This document shows positions 1-5,235 of a stretch of DNA of 9,624 bases, in pieces. Positions within the stretch are counted from its first letter, which is position 1. Each line of letters begins with the position of its first letter. Below the pieces are notes generated by a model. The model saw only the letters and a program-made list of their open reading frames with translations, searched no databases and had not been told where the DNA came from. The translations under genes and the position numbers were made by a program. The DNA is from Niastella sp. (GTDB lineage: Bacteria > Bacteroidota > Bacteroidia > Chitinophagales > Chitinophagaceae), in contig JAJKIL010000015.1 of assembly GCA_021154515.1 (NCBI GenBank), forward strand, positions 1 through 9,624. The letters run 5' to 3'.

Positions 1-371
1 ACTTTCAATTCTTTGGGAATTTCGAACAAAATATTGTGAGAGTAACCCAGCGACAAGTCGAGCAGGTTACCCTGATTGCTAGCTTTATAACCTACACCCA
101 CCAACTCCAGTTTCTTCGTGTAACCTTCAGTAACACCTTTTACCATGTTGGCAACCAGCGCGCGGTACAAGCCGTGCATGGCACGGTGACGGATCTGGTC
201 GGTAGGACGGTTGAATAATACTTCACTGCCCTCTACTGTTACTTTAATATCGCGATCGATCGCTTGTTTCAATTCACCTTTAGGACCTTTAACAGTGATC
301 ACATTGTCAGCACTTACAGTGATGTTCACTCCGCTTAATACTGTTACAGGCTTTTTACCTATACGAGACAT
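1..371 (-). CDS. rplF: 50S ribosomal protein L6 (uL6), N-terminal part, cut by window edge
   Basis: L6 binds 23S rRNA helix 97 near the sarcin-ricin loop and the factor-binding site of the large subunit. I translated the frame by hand: it opens MSRIGKKPVTVLSGV at the ATG at 371-369 and stays open to base 1, giving 123 codons of a protein usually near 180 residues. Visible family marks are the opening MSRIGKKP, KGPKGEL at about 29-34, the segment RHRAMHGLYRALVANMVKGV at 61-80, and VGVGYKA at 91-97, which closes the first of the two L6 domains and enters the second. It follows rpsH after 118 bp, the standard spc order. The leader is A/T-rich (TTAATTAAGTT before ATG) with no Shine-Dalgarno. The C-terminal third lies outside the window. 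Identification is secure. Confidence 0.97.
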   Translation of the reverse strand, partial: MSRIGKKPVTVLSGVNITVSADNVITVKGPKGELKQAIDRDIKVTVEGSEVLFNRPTDQIRHRAMHGLYRALVANMVKGVTEGYTKKLELVGVGYKASNQGNLLDLSLGYSHNILFEIPKELK

Positions 372-467
372 AACTTAATTAATTTAAAGTTTCAAGTTTT
401 TAGTTTACAGTTCTTCCAACCGGTCAGCCCCTATAGGTTAAGGGCTTAATGTATCGGAGAACCCGCC

Positions 468-485
468 ATCCGCCAGCTGGCGGAT
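468..485. repeat. 18-bp perfect palindrome in the rpsH-rplF spacer
   Basis: ATCCGCCAGCTGGCGGAT reads the same on both strands. It lies 4 bp past the rpsH stop codon on the transcribed strand, so it would form a 3' hairpin of rpsH or sit in the rplF leader. No T-run follows on the minus strand, so a simple terminator is unlikely and rplF would still be reached. A shorter relative, CCGCCAGGCGG, occurs at 8202-8212. I infer a dispersed palindromic repeat. Confidence 0.8.
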
Positions 486-489
486 CAGC

Positions 490-888
490 CTAGTAAATGT
501 AGCAAAGAACTTCGCCGCCTACATTCTGGGTTTTGGCTTGTTTGTCGGTCATTACACCCTGAGATGTACTTACGATTGCAACGCCCAAACCGTTTTTCAC
601 TCTTTTGAATTCAGCAGGGCTGGCATACTGACGTAAACCAGGACGGCTAACTCTTTCCAGAGATTTGATAGCAGGCTCTTTACTTTGAGGATCGTACTTC
701 AAGGCTATTTTGATAAGACCTTGTTTGTTATCATCCTCAAATTTGTATTTCAGAATGTATCCCTGATCGTACAATATTTCGGTAATACGTTTTTTCAGAT
801 TAGAAGCCGGGATCTCAACAATCCGGTGGCCAGCCATCTGAGCATTACGAACTCTTGTCAGGTAATCTGCTATGGGATCAGTAACCAT
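490..888 (-). CDS. rpsH: 30S ribosomal protein S8 (uS8)
   Basis: S8 is a primary 16S rRNA-binding protein (helices 20-22) that organises the central domain of the small subunit; in E. coli it also represses the spc operon by binding mRNA near rplE. The 132-residue product is of normal length. It begins MVTDPIADYLTRVRNA, a family signature, and ends with the S8 hallmark STSQGVMTDKQAK...VGGEVLCY at about 107-130, the main rRNA-binding segment. The first ATG fits the family start with one extra Val. It lies 107 bp after rpsN and 118 bp before rplF, loose spacing for this operon. Whether the E. coli-type feedback applies here cannot be told; I see no obvious copy of the S8 rRNA site in the rplX-rplE spacer. 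Confidence 0.98.
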   Translation of the reverse strand: MVTDPIADYLTRVRNAQMAGHRIVEIPASNLKKRITEILYDQGYILKYKFEDDNKQGLIKIALKYDPQSKEPAIKSLERVSRPGLRQYASPAEFKRVKNGLGVAIVSTSQGVMTDKQAKTQNVGGEVLCYIY

Positions 889-972
889 GTGTATTTTAAG
901 TTAATTCAGTTTTACAATTTTATTCAAGAGTAGTTCCTGAGTACAGGCTTACTCTCATGTCTTGTGAGGCTT

Positions 973-989
973 TCCCGATAGTATCGGGA
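973..989. repeat. TCCCGATA/TATCGGGA palindrome, copy 1 (rpsN-rpsH spacer)
   Basis: TCCCGATAGTATCGGGA is a 17-base odd palindrome just after the rpsN stop. Outer AGGC/GCCT bases (around 967-970 and 992-996) could lengthen the stem. No T-run follows on the minus strand. Two more members of the same family lie at 1306-1325 and 2806-2824. Confidence 0.8.
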
Positions 990-995
990 CTTGCC

Positions 996-1265
996 TTACC
1001 AGGATGCTTTTCTTACACCTGGGATTTTGCCATTCAGCGCCATTTCACGGAACATAACACGGCTTAAGCCAAAGTAACGGATGTATCCTTTGGGACGACC
1101 GGTTATCTGGCAACGGTTCTTCAGACGAACTTTCGAAGAATTCTTCGGCATTTCATCCAGCGCTTTCCAATCACCGGCAGCTTTCAGAGCCTCACGCTTT
1201 TCAGCATGTTGCGCTACCATACGTTCTCTTTTTCTTTGTCTGGCTTTAACTGACTCTTTAGCCAT
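996..1265 (-). CDS. rpsN: 30S ribosomal protein S14 (uS14), zinc-independent form
   Basis: S14 is a late-assembling protein of the 30S head, next to S3, S10 and S19. The product has 89 residues, starting MAKESVKARQRKRERMV, with the conserved core RCQITGRPKGYIRYFGLSRV at 51-70. It has a single cysteine (Cys52). The zinc-binding S14 form carries two CxxC pairs, and the position that reads GLCR there reads GLSR here, so this is the cysteine-poor type. At 89 residues it is shorter than the 101-residue E. coli protein, which I take to be typical of this phylum. It lies between rplE (65 bp) and rpsH (107 bp) as in other spc operons. No second S14 paralogue is present in the window. Confidence 0.98.
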   Translation of the reverse strand: MAKESVKARQRKRERMVAQHAEKREALKAAGDWKALDEMPKNSSKVRLKNRCQITGRPKGYIRYFGLSRVMFREMALNGKIPGVRKASW

Positions 1266-1305
1266 AATTTATTTTACGTTTTGAGATTTCTAAATGTATA
1301 GATGA

Positions 1306-1325
1306 ATCCCGATCATTATCGGGAT
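1306..1325. repeat. ATCCCGAT/ATCGGGAT hairpin, copy 2 (rplE-rpsN spacer)
   Basis: A perfect 8-bp stem, ATCCCGAT and ATCGGGAT, encloses a 4-base loop (CATT). It lies about 5 bases past the rplE stop on the transcribed strand. No T-run follows. It shares the TCCCGAT core with the copies at 973-989 and 2806-2824. Confidence 0.8.
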
Positions 1326-1330
1326 ATTTC

Positions 1331-1900
1331 TTAATCTTTTTTAGCTCCTTTGAACGGCATACCCAACTCTTTCAACAGCTCATATGCTTCTTCATTGGTT
1401 TGGGCAGACGTTACAAACGTAATATCCATACCGGTGATCTTGTTCACCTTGTCGATGTCGATCTCAGGGAAGATGATCTGCTCGGTAACACCTAAAGTAT
1501 AGTTACCACGGCCATCGAAAGCTTTTTCATTGATCCCTTTGAAGTCACGTACGCGGGGTAATGAAGTAGCGATCAGCCTGTCGAGGAACTCATACATTTT
1601 GGTACCACGCAAAGTTACGCGGGCGCCAATAGGCATGTTCTTACGCAGTTTAAAGTTTGAAATGTCTTTTTTAGACATGGTGGGAATTGCTTTCTGACCA
1701 GAGATATTTGTCAGCTCATCAATAGCCACATCCACGAGCTTTTTGTCAGAAACGGCTCCGTTCACACCACGGTTGATACAGATCTTCTGCAATTTGGGGC
1801 ACTGCATCACCGTTCCATAATTAAAACGTTTCATTAAAGCAGGTACAACTTCTTTTTTGTACTTATCCGCCAGCCTGGGACTATATTTTGTTGTAGACAT
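1331..1900 (-). CDS. rplE: 50S ribosomal protein L5 (uL5)
   Basis: L5 binds 5S rRNA together with L18 and L25-like partners, forms the central protuberance, and contacts S13 and P-site tRNA across the subunit bridge. The product is 189 residues, slightly longer than the usual ~180. Family marks are KIC(I)NRGVNGAVSDKK at about 39-54, GQKAIPTMSKKDISNFKLRK at 69-88, MPIGARVTLRG at 89-99, LPRVRDFKGI at 114-123 and GNYTLGV at 132-138, and it ends with the ITFVTSA strand at 160-166. The start MSTTKYSPRLADKYKKEVVP is the first ATG and aligns with the family. It is 61 bp after rplX. The leader AAGCTAAATAAG before ATG is A-rich with no Shine-Dalgarno. Confidence 0.98.
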   Translation of the reverse strand: MSTTKYSPRLADKYKKEVVPALMKRFNYGTVMQCPKLQKICINRGVNGAVSDKKLVDVAIDELTNISGQKAIPTMSKKDISNFKLRKNMPIGARVTLRGTKMYEFLDRLIATSLPRVRDFKGINEKAFDGRGNYTLGVTEQIIFPEIDIDKVNKITGMDITFVTSAQTNEEAYELLKELGMPFKGAKKD

Positions 1901-1961
1901 CTTATTTAGCTTAGCGTATTATGTTTCATGCGCGGGGCACTCAGCATAACACAATTGATAA

Positions 1962-2300
1962 TTATTTTATTGCTTCACCAGTTTCTTTGGAAATACGCAC
2001 CAGTTTACCGTTCTCACGGCTGCGTTTTACTTTTACACCAGAACCGGCTTTGGCATCCCACAACATCACATTTGAAATGTGAATAGCAGCTTCTTTCTTT
2101 ACGATACCGCCACGGGTGTTACGAGCCGAAGGTTTGGTATGGCGGGTAACGATATTAACGCCTTCAACCAGCACGCGGCTTTTTTCTGGAAATACTTCCA
2201 AAACTTTGCGGGGCTTTTTAGCGTCTTTATCATCACCGGCAATAACTACTACGGTGTCGCCTTTTTTAATATTAAACTTAGGTTTGAATCTGTTGCTCAT
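1962..2300 (-). CDS. rplX: 50S ribosomal protein L24 (uL24)
   Basis: L24 is an assembly-initiator protein of the large subunit that binds the 5' domain of 23S rRNA and sits near the exit of the polypeptide tunnel. The 112-residue product has the KOW motif early (KKGDTVVVIAGDDKDAKKP at 12-30, then the basic strand leading to VEGVNIVTRHTKPS at 46-58). It also has the family block GGIVKKEAAIHISNVML at 64-80. The length is normal to slightly long, with a basic tail ending GEAIK. The start MSNRFKPKFNIKKGD is the only ATG that keeps the N-terminal strand. It lies 108 bp after rplN and 61 bp before rplE. Identification is secure. Confidence 0.98.
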   Translation of the reverse strand: MSNRFKPKFNIKKGDTVVVIAGDDKDAKKPRKVLEVFPEKSRVLVEGVNIVTRHTKPSARNTRGGIVKKEAAIHISNVMLWDAKAGSGVKVKRSRENGKLVRISKETGEAIK

Positions 2301-2372
2301 TTTATTTAAGCTTAACGCGGAACGAAAACCAATTAAGGGAAACGCAACGCTGTTTACAAGTTATATTATTGT

Positions 2373-2398
2373 CCAAAGGCATTCAACGCAGCCTTTGG
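2373..2398 (-). other. Hairpin in the rplN-rplX spacer
   Basis: CCAAAGGC (2373-2380) and GCCTTTGG (2391-2398) form a perfect 8-bp stem with a 10-base loop, starting about ten bases past the rplN stop. The minus strand continues ACAATAATAT after the stem, A/T-rich but without a T-run, so it is more likely an RNA processing or stability element, or a dispersed repeat, than a terminator. Confidence 0.6.
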
Positions 2399-2408
2399 CG
2401 ATTTGCTC

Positions 2409-2777
2409 TTAAAGTACTTCGGGTGCCAAAGAGATAATCTTCATGTATCCTTTATCACGCAATTCTCTGGCAACGGGTCCGAAAATACGGGTACCACGAG
2501 GCTCATCAGACTGATTCAACAACACTACGGCATTGTCATCAAAACGGATATAAGATCCGTCTTTACGGCGTAATTTGTTCTTGGTACGAACAATTACCGC
2601 TTTGGTAACAGTACCTTTTTTAATACCACCGGCAGGAATAGCATCCTTTACGGTTACTACAATTTTATCGCCTATTTTGGCGTAATCCTGGCCGCTGTTT
2701 CCAAGTACACGGATACACAGTACTTCCTTGGCGCCACTGTTATCAGCTACATTTAATCTAGACTCTTGCTGAATCAT
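2409..2777 (-). CDS. rplN: 50S ribosomal protein L14 (uL14)
   Basis: L14 binds 23S rRNA near the sarcin-ricin region, pairs with L19, and forms an inter-subunit bridge to 16S helix 14; it is also where the silencing factor RsfS binds in other bacteria. The product has 122 residues, exactly the family length. Clear signatures are MIQQESRLNVADNSGAKEVL at 1-20, GGIKKGTV at 50-57, RRKDGSYIRFDDNAVVLLNQ at 70-89 and EPRGTRIFGPVARELR at 92-107. It opens the spc half of the cluster, 119 bp after rpsQ, the longest spacer after the rplC leader. I found no exact TAnnTTTG promoter in that spacer, so it is probably co-transcribed with rpsQ. Confidence 0.98.
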   Translation of the reverse strand: MIQQESRLNVADNSGAKEVLCIRVLGNSGQDYAKIGDKIVVTVKDAIPAGGIKKGTVTKAVIVRTKNKLRRKDGSYIRFDDNAVVLLNQSDEPRGTRIFGPVARELRDKGYMKIISLAPEVL

Positions 2778-2805
2778 TGTTTTAGCTTTTAGCTCTCAGC
2801 CTTTA

Positions 2806-2824
2806 GTCCCGAGATCATCGGGAC
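2806..2824. repeat. GTCCCGA/TCGGGAC hairpin, copy 3 (rpsQ-rplN spacer)
   Basis: A 7-bp perfect stem, GTCCCGA and TCGGGAC, encloses a 5-base loop (GATCA). It is the third TCCCGA/TCGGGA element in the spc half. It lies beside a TTTTAGCTTTTAGCTCTCAG string (2780-2799) that itself looks like a degenerate TTTTAGCT repeat. Confidence 0.75.
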
Positions 2825-2859
2825 CACCAGCGATGATTAAAAATTTATTTGAAATCGTC

Positions 2860-2890
2860 GTTGGCTTACAGCTAACCGCTTACAGCCAAC
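2860..2890. repeat. Inverted plus direct repeat in the rpsQ-rplN spacer
   Basis: GTTGGCT (2860-2866) and AGCCAAC (2884-2890) are a 7-bp inverted repeat. Inside it the 9-mer GCTTACAGC occurs twice (2864-2872 and 2878-2886), 14 bases apart. It lies directly after the rpsQ stop on the transcribed strand. Function unknown; it fits the repeat-rich character of the spacers here. Confidence 0.65.
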
Positions 2891-2896
2891 AGCTTA

Positions 2897-3154
2897 TTAC
2901 TTCGCCTTTTCTACTACTTCTACCAGTCTCCACCGCTTTGTTTTGCTCAGGGGGCGTGTTTCCATAATGCGTACAGTATCGCCTATGGTGCACTCATTCT
3001 TTTCATCATGAGCATGGAATTTGGTAGTCTTTTTTACGAACTTACCATAGATAGGGTGTTTTACTCTTCTTTCTACAGAAACAGTAATGGTCTTTTCCAT
3101 TTTGTTGCTGGTAACAACCCCGGTTCTTGTTTTACGCAAATTTCTGTCAACCAT
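2897..3154 (-). CDS. rpsQ: 30S ribosomal protein S17 (uS17)
   Basis: S17 is an early-binding protein of the 16S 5' domain with an OB fold, stabilising helices 7 and 11. The 85-residue product starts MVDRNLRKTRTGVVTSNKME, carries the family segment TGVVTSNKMEKTITV at 11-25, KHPIYGKF(V)KK at 32-42 and ends GDTVRIMETRPLSKTKRWRL at about 58-77, all diagnostic. The frame stays open upstream to an ATG at 3205, but those 17 extra codons read through the intergenic repeat (GATAATTAGC strings) and match nothing in the family, so I place the start at 3154. A CAACTTATCAAA element lies 9 nt upstream of this start, at the spacing seen for neighbouring genes, which supports it. Confidence 0.96.
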   Translation of the reverse strand: MVDRNLRKTRTGVVTSNKMEKTITVSVERRVKHPIYGKFVKKTTKFHAHDEKNECTIGDTVRIMETRPLSKTKRWRLVEVVEKAK

Positions 3155-3163
3155 TATAATAAA

Positions 3164-3175
3164 TTTGATAAGTTG
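3164..3175 (-). promoter_or_regulatory. CAACTTATCAAA leader element of rpsQ
   Basis: The minus strand reads CAACTTATCAAA, ending 9 nt before the rpsQ ATG. It is one of six related elements before rpsQ, rpmC, rplP, rpsC, rpsS and rplW. This copy has two changes from the four identical CAAATTTTCAAA copies. Role as a translation-initiation element is inferred from position only. Confidence 0.5.
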
Positions 3176-3225
3176 ATAATTAGCTAATGTGATAATTAAA
3201 ACCAATTAGCCTTATTAGCACATTG

Positions 3226-3241
3226 GCTAACTAGCATATTA
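3226..3241 (-). repeat. Stop-codon-linked repeat TAATATGCTAGTTAGC after rpmC
   Basis: Read on the minus strand, the 16-mer begins with the TAA stop codon of rpmC. It differs by one base from TAATATGCTAATTAGC at 3495-3510, which begins with the stop of rplP. The two following spacers both continue with GCTAAT-type repeats and a CAA..TATCAAA element, so the whole spacers look related. Confidence 0.65.
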
Positions 3242-3448
3242 CTTAGCCAGTTCTTTGTTTCTTAATTCTGTTTTTAAACGAGCCACATCTTTGCGCAGGT
3301 CGCGGATGCTCATTGGGTTCTCCAGGGGAGAAATTGCATGAGCGAACTCCAGCTTTTTCAGGCGCAGTTCATCTTCCTGAATGCGGGCTTTCAGATCAGC
3401 CTCACTCATTTCCTTCACGCTCTTATTGAAATCTATTTTCTTTGACAT
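3239..3448 (-). CDS. rpmC: 50S ribosomal protein L29 (uL29)
   Basis: L29 is a small two-helix protein beside L23 at the tunnel exit, where signal recognition particle and trigger factor dock. The product has 69 residues, in the family range, and reads as two basic/acidic amphipathic helices: residues 10-39 (VKEMSEADLKARIQEDELRL...) and residues 47-68 with the family core IRDLRKDVARLKTELRNKEL. The start MSKKIDFNK is the first ATG and has CAAATTATCAAA 12 nt upstream. Gaps are 59 bp from rplP and 84 bp to rpsQ, wide for three genes that touch or overlap in many bacteria. The identification rests on position as well as sequence, because L29 is weakly conserved. Confidence 0.96.
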   Translation of the reverse strand: MSKKIDFNKSVKEMSEADLKARIQEDELRLKKLEFAHAISPLENPMSIRDLRKDVARLKTELRNKELAK

Positions 3449-3460
3449 AGTAAAATTCAG

Positions 3461-3472
3461 TTTGATAATTTG
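3461..3472 (-). promoter_or_regulatory. CAAATTATCAAA leader element of rpmC
   Basis: On the minus strand CAAATTATCAAA ends 12 nt before the rpmC ATG. Same family as the elements at 3164, 3938, 4819, 5531 and 6794. Functional role inferred from recurring position. Confidence 0.5.
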
Positions 3473-3494
3473 ATAATTAGCAGATTAGCAATGA

Positions 3495-3510
3495 GCTAAT
3501 TAGCATATTA
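3495..3510 (-). repeat. Stop-codon-linked repeat TAATATGCTAATTAGC after rplP
   Basis: The minus strand reads TAATATGCTAATTAGC starting at the rplP stop codon, and 15 of 16 bases match the copy after rpmC (3226-3241). GCTAATTAGC within it is itself palindromic, so a small hairpin just past the stop is possible. Confidence 0.65.
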
Positions 3511-3927
3511 TGCACTATAATCACGTCTTACGATGAACTTGGTTTTAACGGGCAGTTTTTGTGCCGCCAGTTCCAGCGCTTCTTTTGCTACCTGTTCAGG
3601 TACACCATCGCATTCGAAGATGATACGACCTGGTTCAACTACTGCAGCCCAGAATTCAGGGTTACCTTTACCTTTACCCATACGCACTTCAAGCGGCTTG
3701 CGGGTAATTGGTTTGTCAGGAAATATGCGGATCCAAACATTACCTTCACGTTTCATAGCGCGGGTCAACGCCTGGCGGGCAGCTTCGATCTGACGATTTG
3801 TTAACCAGATAGCTTCCTGGGATTTCAGAGCGAAAGAACCAAAAGCGATAGTAGTACCGCGTTTTGCTACTTCGCGGATGCGGCCCTTCTGCGCTTTCCG
3901 GTGTTTCGTCCTTTTTGGCTGTAACAT
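3508..3927 (-). CDS. rplP: 50S ribosomal protein L16 (uL16)
   Basis: L16 is a late-assembling protein between the peptidyl-transferase centre and the central protuberance, positioning A- and P-site tRNA. The product has 139 residues, the usual length. Marks in order are MLQPKRTKHRKAQKGR at 1-16, GSFALKSQE at 30-38, WLTNRQIEAARQALTRAMKR at 41-60, IRIFPDKPITRKPLEVRMGK at 67-86 and the GKGKGNPEFWAAVVEPGRI stretch at 84-102. The RMGKGKG loop (Arg82) points into the active-site region; the equivalent Arg81 is hydroxylated in E. coli. It follows rpsC by 54 bp. A CAAATTTTCAAA element ends 10 nt before the ATG. Nothing abnormal in the protein. Confidence 0.98.
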   Translation of the reverse strand: MLQPKRTKHRKAQKGRIREVAKRGTTIAFGSFALKSQEAIWLTNRQIEAARQALTRAMKREGNVWIRIFPDKPITRKPLEVRMGKGKGNPEFWAAVVEPGRIIFECDGVPEQVAKEALELAAQKLPVKTKFIVRRDYSA

Positions 3928-3937
3928 TTATCTAAAA

Positions 3938-3949
3938 TTTGAAAATTTG
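3938..3949 (-). promoter_or_regulatory. CAAATTTTCAAA leader element of rplP
   Basis: On the minus strand CAAATTTTCAAA ends 10 nt before the rplP ATG. It is identical to the copies before rpsC, rpsS and rplW. There is no Shine-Dalgarno in this leader. Confidence 0.5.
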
Positions 3950-3959
3950 TAAATTGGTT

Positions 3960-3983
3960 AATTTGAAAACAGGCTTTCAAATT
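3960..3983 (-). other. AT-rich hairpin across the rpsC stop codon
   Basis: AATTTGAAA (3960-3968) and TTTCAAATT (3975-3983) form a perfect 9-bp stem around the loop ACAGGC. The right arm covers two of the three bases of the rpsC stop codon (3982-3984). It is A/T-rich and lacks a T-run, so it is probably not a terminator; it could mark an RNA end or affect coupling to rplP. Confidence 0.55.
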
Positions 3984-4809
3984 AGTCCTGTTGTCTGTTT
4001 CTGTCGCCACCTCTGCGATCTCCACCACCACCACCGTGATGTCTTCTGTCACCACCACCTCTTCTGTCATTACCACCACCACGATGACCGCGGTTGTCGC
4101 CACCTTCACCTTCTCTTCTGTCTCTTCTGTCGTTCACATCGCTCTTACCACCAACGAGGTTCGGGTTCAGATCTCTTTTACCCAGTACTTCACCTTTACA
4201 GATCCATACTTTGATACCGATCTTACCGTAAACGGTCAACGCAAATACGTTCGCGTAATCGATATCCATACGCAGGGTATGCAATGGTGTGCGACCTTGT
4301 TTGATCTCTTCGGTACGGGCGATTTCAGCACCACCCAAACGTCCGCTGATCTTTATTTTGATACCTTCAGCACCCATGCGCAGTGCAGAAGCGATAGCCA
4401 TTTTAATGGCGCGTTTGTAGTTGATACGGTTCTCGATCTGACGGGCGATGGTATCACCTACGATCATAGCGTCCAGCTCGGGGCGACGAATTTCAAGAAT
4501 GTTGATCTGCACATCTTCTTTACCAGTCAGTTTCTTCAACTCTTCTTTAATGCGATCAACCTCATTCCCACCTTTACCTATGATAATACCAGGCTTGGAA
4601 GTGTGAATGGTAACAATCAGTTTATTCAGCGTACGCTCAATAACTATTTTAGAGATACCACCTTTGTTGATACGGGCATTCAGATAAGTTCTGATCTTGT
4701 TATCCTCGATCAACTTGGTAGAAAAATCTTTTTTGTTACCATACCAGTTAGATTCCCAACCGCGGATAATCCCTAACCTGGCACCAATAGGATTCGTTTT
4801 CTGACCCAT
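3982..4809 (-). CDS. rpsC: 30S ribosomal protein S3 (uS3) with Gly/Arg-rich C-terminal tail
   Basis: S3 sits in the 30S head at the mRNA entry channel and takes part in mRNA unwinding. The product is 275 residues against about 210-240 in most bacteria. Residues 1-16 (MGQKTNPIGARLGIIR) are the family start. The type-2 KH domain spans about 40-110 with its loop GIIIGKGG at 74-81. The C-terminal S3 domain runs to about 215, with RMGAEGIKIKISGRLGGAEI at 144-163, EEIKQGRTPLHTLR at 167-180 and TVYGKIGIKVWICKGE at 192-207. From about residue 221 a low-complexity Gly/Arg/Asp/His/Asn tail replaces any fold. It is 27 bp after rplV and 54 bp before rplP, with CAAATTTTCAAA ending 9 nt before the ATG. The gene call is certain; the tail's role is unknown. 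Confidence 0.98.
   Translation of the reverse strand: MGQKTNPIGARLGIIRGWESNWYGNKKDFSTKLIEDNKIRTYLNARINKGGISKIVIERTLNKLIVTIHTSKPGIIIGKGGNEVDRIKEELKKLTGKEDVQINILEIRRPELDAMIVGDTIARQIENRINYKRAIKMAIASALRMGAEGIKIKISGRLGGAEIARTEEIKQGRTPLHTLRMDIDYANVFALTVYGKIGIKVWICKGEVLGKRDLNPNLVGGKSDVNDRRDRREGEGGDNRGHRGGGNDRRGGGDRRHHGGGGGDRRGGDRNRQQD
3985..4149 (-). repeat. Low-complexity region encoding the S3 tail
   Basis: These bases encode residues 221-275 of S3. The peptide alternates Gly runs (GGG, GGGGG) with DRR or NDRR units, five such units in all, plus HH, and ends QQD; it is expected to be disordered and resembles RGG-type RNA-binding tails. On the plus strand it appears as repeated CCACCACC and CTTCTGTC strings. 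The repetition makes length changes by slippage likely between strains. Confidence 0.85.
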
Positions 4810-4818
4810 TTATTATAA

Positions 4819-4830
4819 TTTGAAAATTTG
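4819..4830 (-). promoter_or_regulatory. CAAATTTTCAAA leader element of rpsC
   Basis: On the minus strand CAAATTTTCAAA ends 9 nt before the rpsC ATG and fills much of the 27-bp gap after rplV. Confidence 0.5.
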
Positions 4831-4836
4831 AGCTAA

Positions 4837-5178
4837 TTATTTAACATCAACGATTATAGTTACGTGGTTACTACGCTTGCGAAGGCGGTATGCACGGCCT
4901 TGCGGAGCGGGTAACATTCTCTTCAAAGTACGGGCGCCGTCAACAAAGATCGTTTTCACTTTTAAACCGGCATCAGCAGCGCTTTGTCCTTCGTTCTTTT
5001 GCTCCCAGTTATTAATGGCGCTCTTTAATAATTTAAGCAGCGGAGTGGCAGAGTGTTGAGGATGAAATTCCAGCAACGCTAATGCTTTTTCCACGTCAAC
5101 ACCACGTATTTCATCAGCCAGCAAACGCATTCTGCGGGGTGATGTGGGATAGTTTCTAAGTTTTGCTACAGCTTCCAT
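4837..5178 (-). CDS. rplV: 50S ribosomal protein L22 (uL22)
   Basis: L22 binds all domains of 23S rRNA and sends a long beta-hairpin into the exit tunnel, forming the constriction with L4 where macrolides act. The product has 113 residues, normal for the family. It starts MEAVAKLRNYPTSPRRMRLL; the SPRRMRLLADEIRG block at 13-26 is diagnostic. The two-helix part follows (VEKALALLEF...LLKSAINNW at 29-58). The tunnel hairpin is about 77-104, with FVDGARTLKRMLPAPQGRAY at 78-97 and RLRKRSNHVTI at 98-108. No deletion or insertion is evident in the hairpin, so no obvious macrolide-resistance change. It is 57 bp after rpsS; its leader (AAATAATAAAA) is A-rich. Confidence 0.98.
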   Translation of the reverse strand: MEAVAKLRNYPTSPRRMRLLADEIRGVDVEKALALLEFHPQHSATPLLKLLKSAINNWEQKNEGQSAADAGLKVKTIFVDGARTLKRMLPAPQGRAYRLRKRSNHVTIIVDVK

Positions 5179-5203
5179 TTTTATTATTTCTGATTTCTGA
5201 ACC

Positions 5204-5221
5204 CCGGGTCCTTCAACCCGG
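5204..5221 (-). other. CCGGGT/ACCCGG hairpin in the rpsS-rplV spacer
   Basis: CCGGGT (5204-5209) and ACCCGG (5216-5221) form a perfect 6-bp GC-rich stem with a 6-base loop, about 14 bases past the rpsS stop and 25 before the rplV ATG. The following minus-strand bases (TTCAGAAATCAG) have no T-run. Probably a small dispersed repeat or RNA structure. Confidence 0.55.
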
Positions 5222-5235
5222 AATATTTGAAATTA

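Noticed and set aside
144..150. Truncated or broken rplF
   Set aside because: The frame is intact from the ATG at 371 to the window edge; the gene is only cut by the window.
468..485. Terminator between rpsH and rplF
   Set aside because: The palindrome is strong but no T-run follows on the transcribed strand, and ending transcription inside the spc operon is unlikely.
3155..3205. 17-codon N-terminal extension of S17 from an upstream ATG
   Set aside because: The extension translates the intergenic repeat and matches no S17; family alignment and the leader element at 3164-3175 favour the ATG at 3154.
3867..4109. 80-codon minus-strand frame with a Val-rich start
   Set aside because: It is a +1-type shadow of the low-complexity S3 tail running into rplP; it ends in an out-of-frame reading of L16.
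3991..4776. 261-codon open frame on the plus strand, Thr/Val/Phe-rich
   Set aside because: It is exactly antisense to rpsC, its composition mirrors the reversed S3 codons (including the GGT/CCACC tail), and no start signal or family resemblance is visible.
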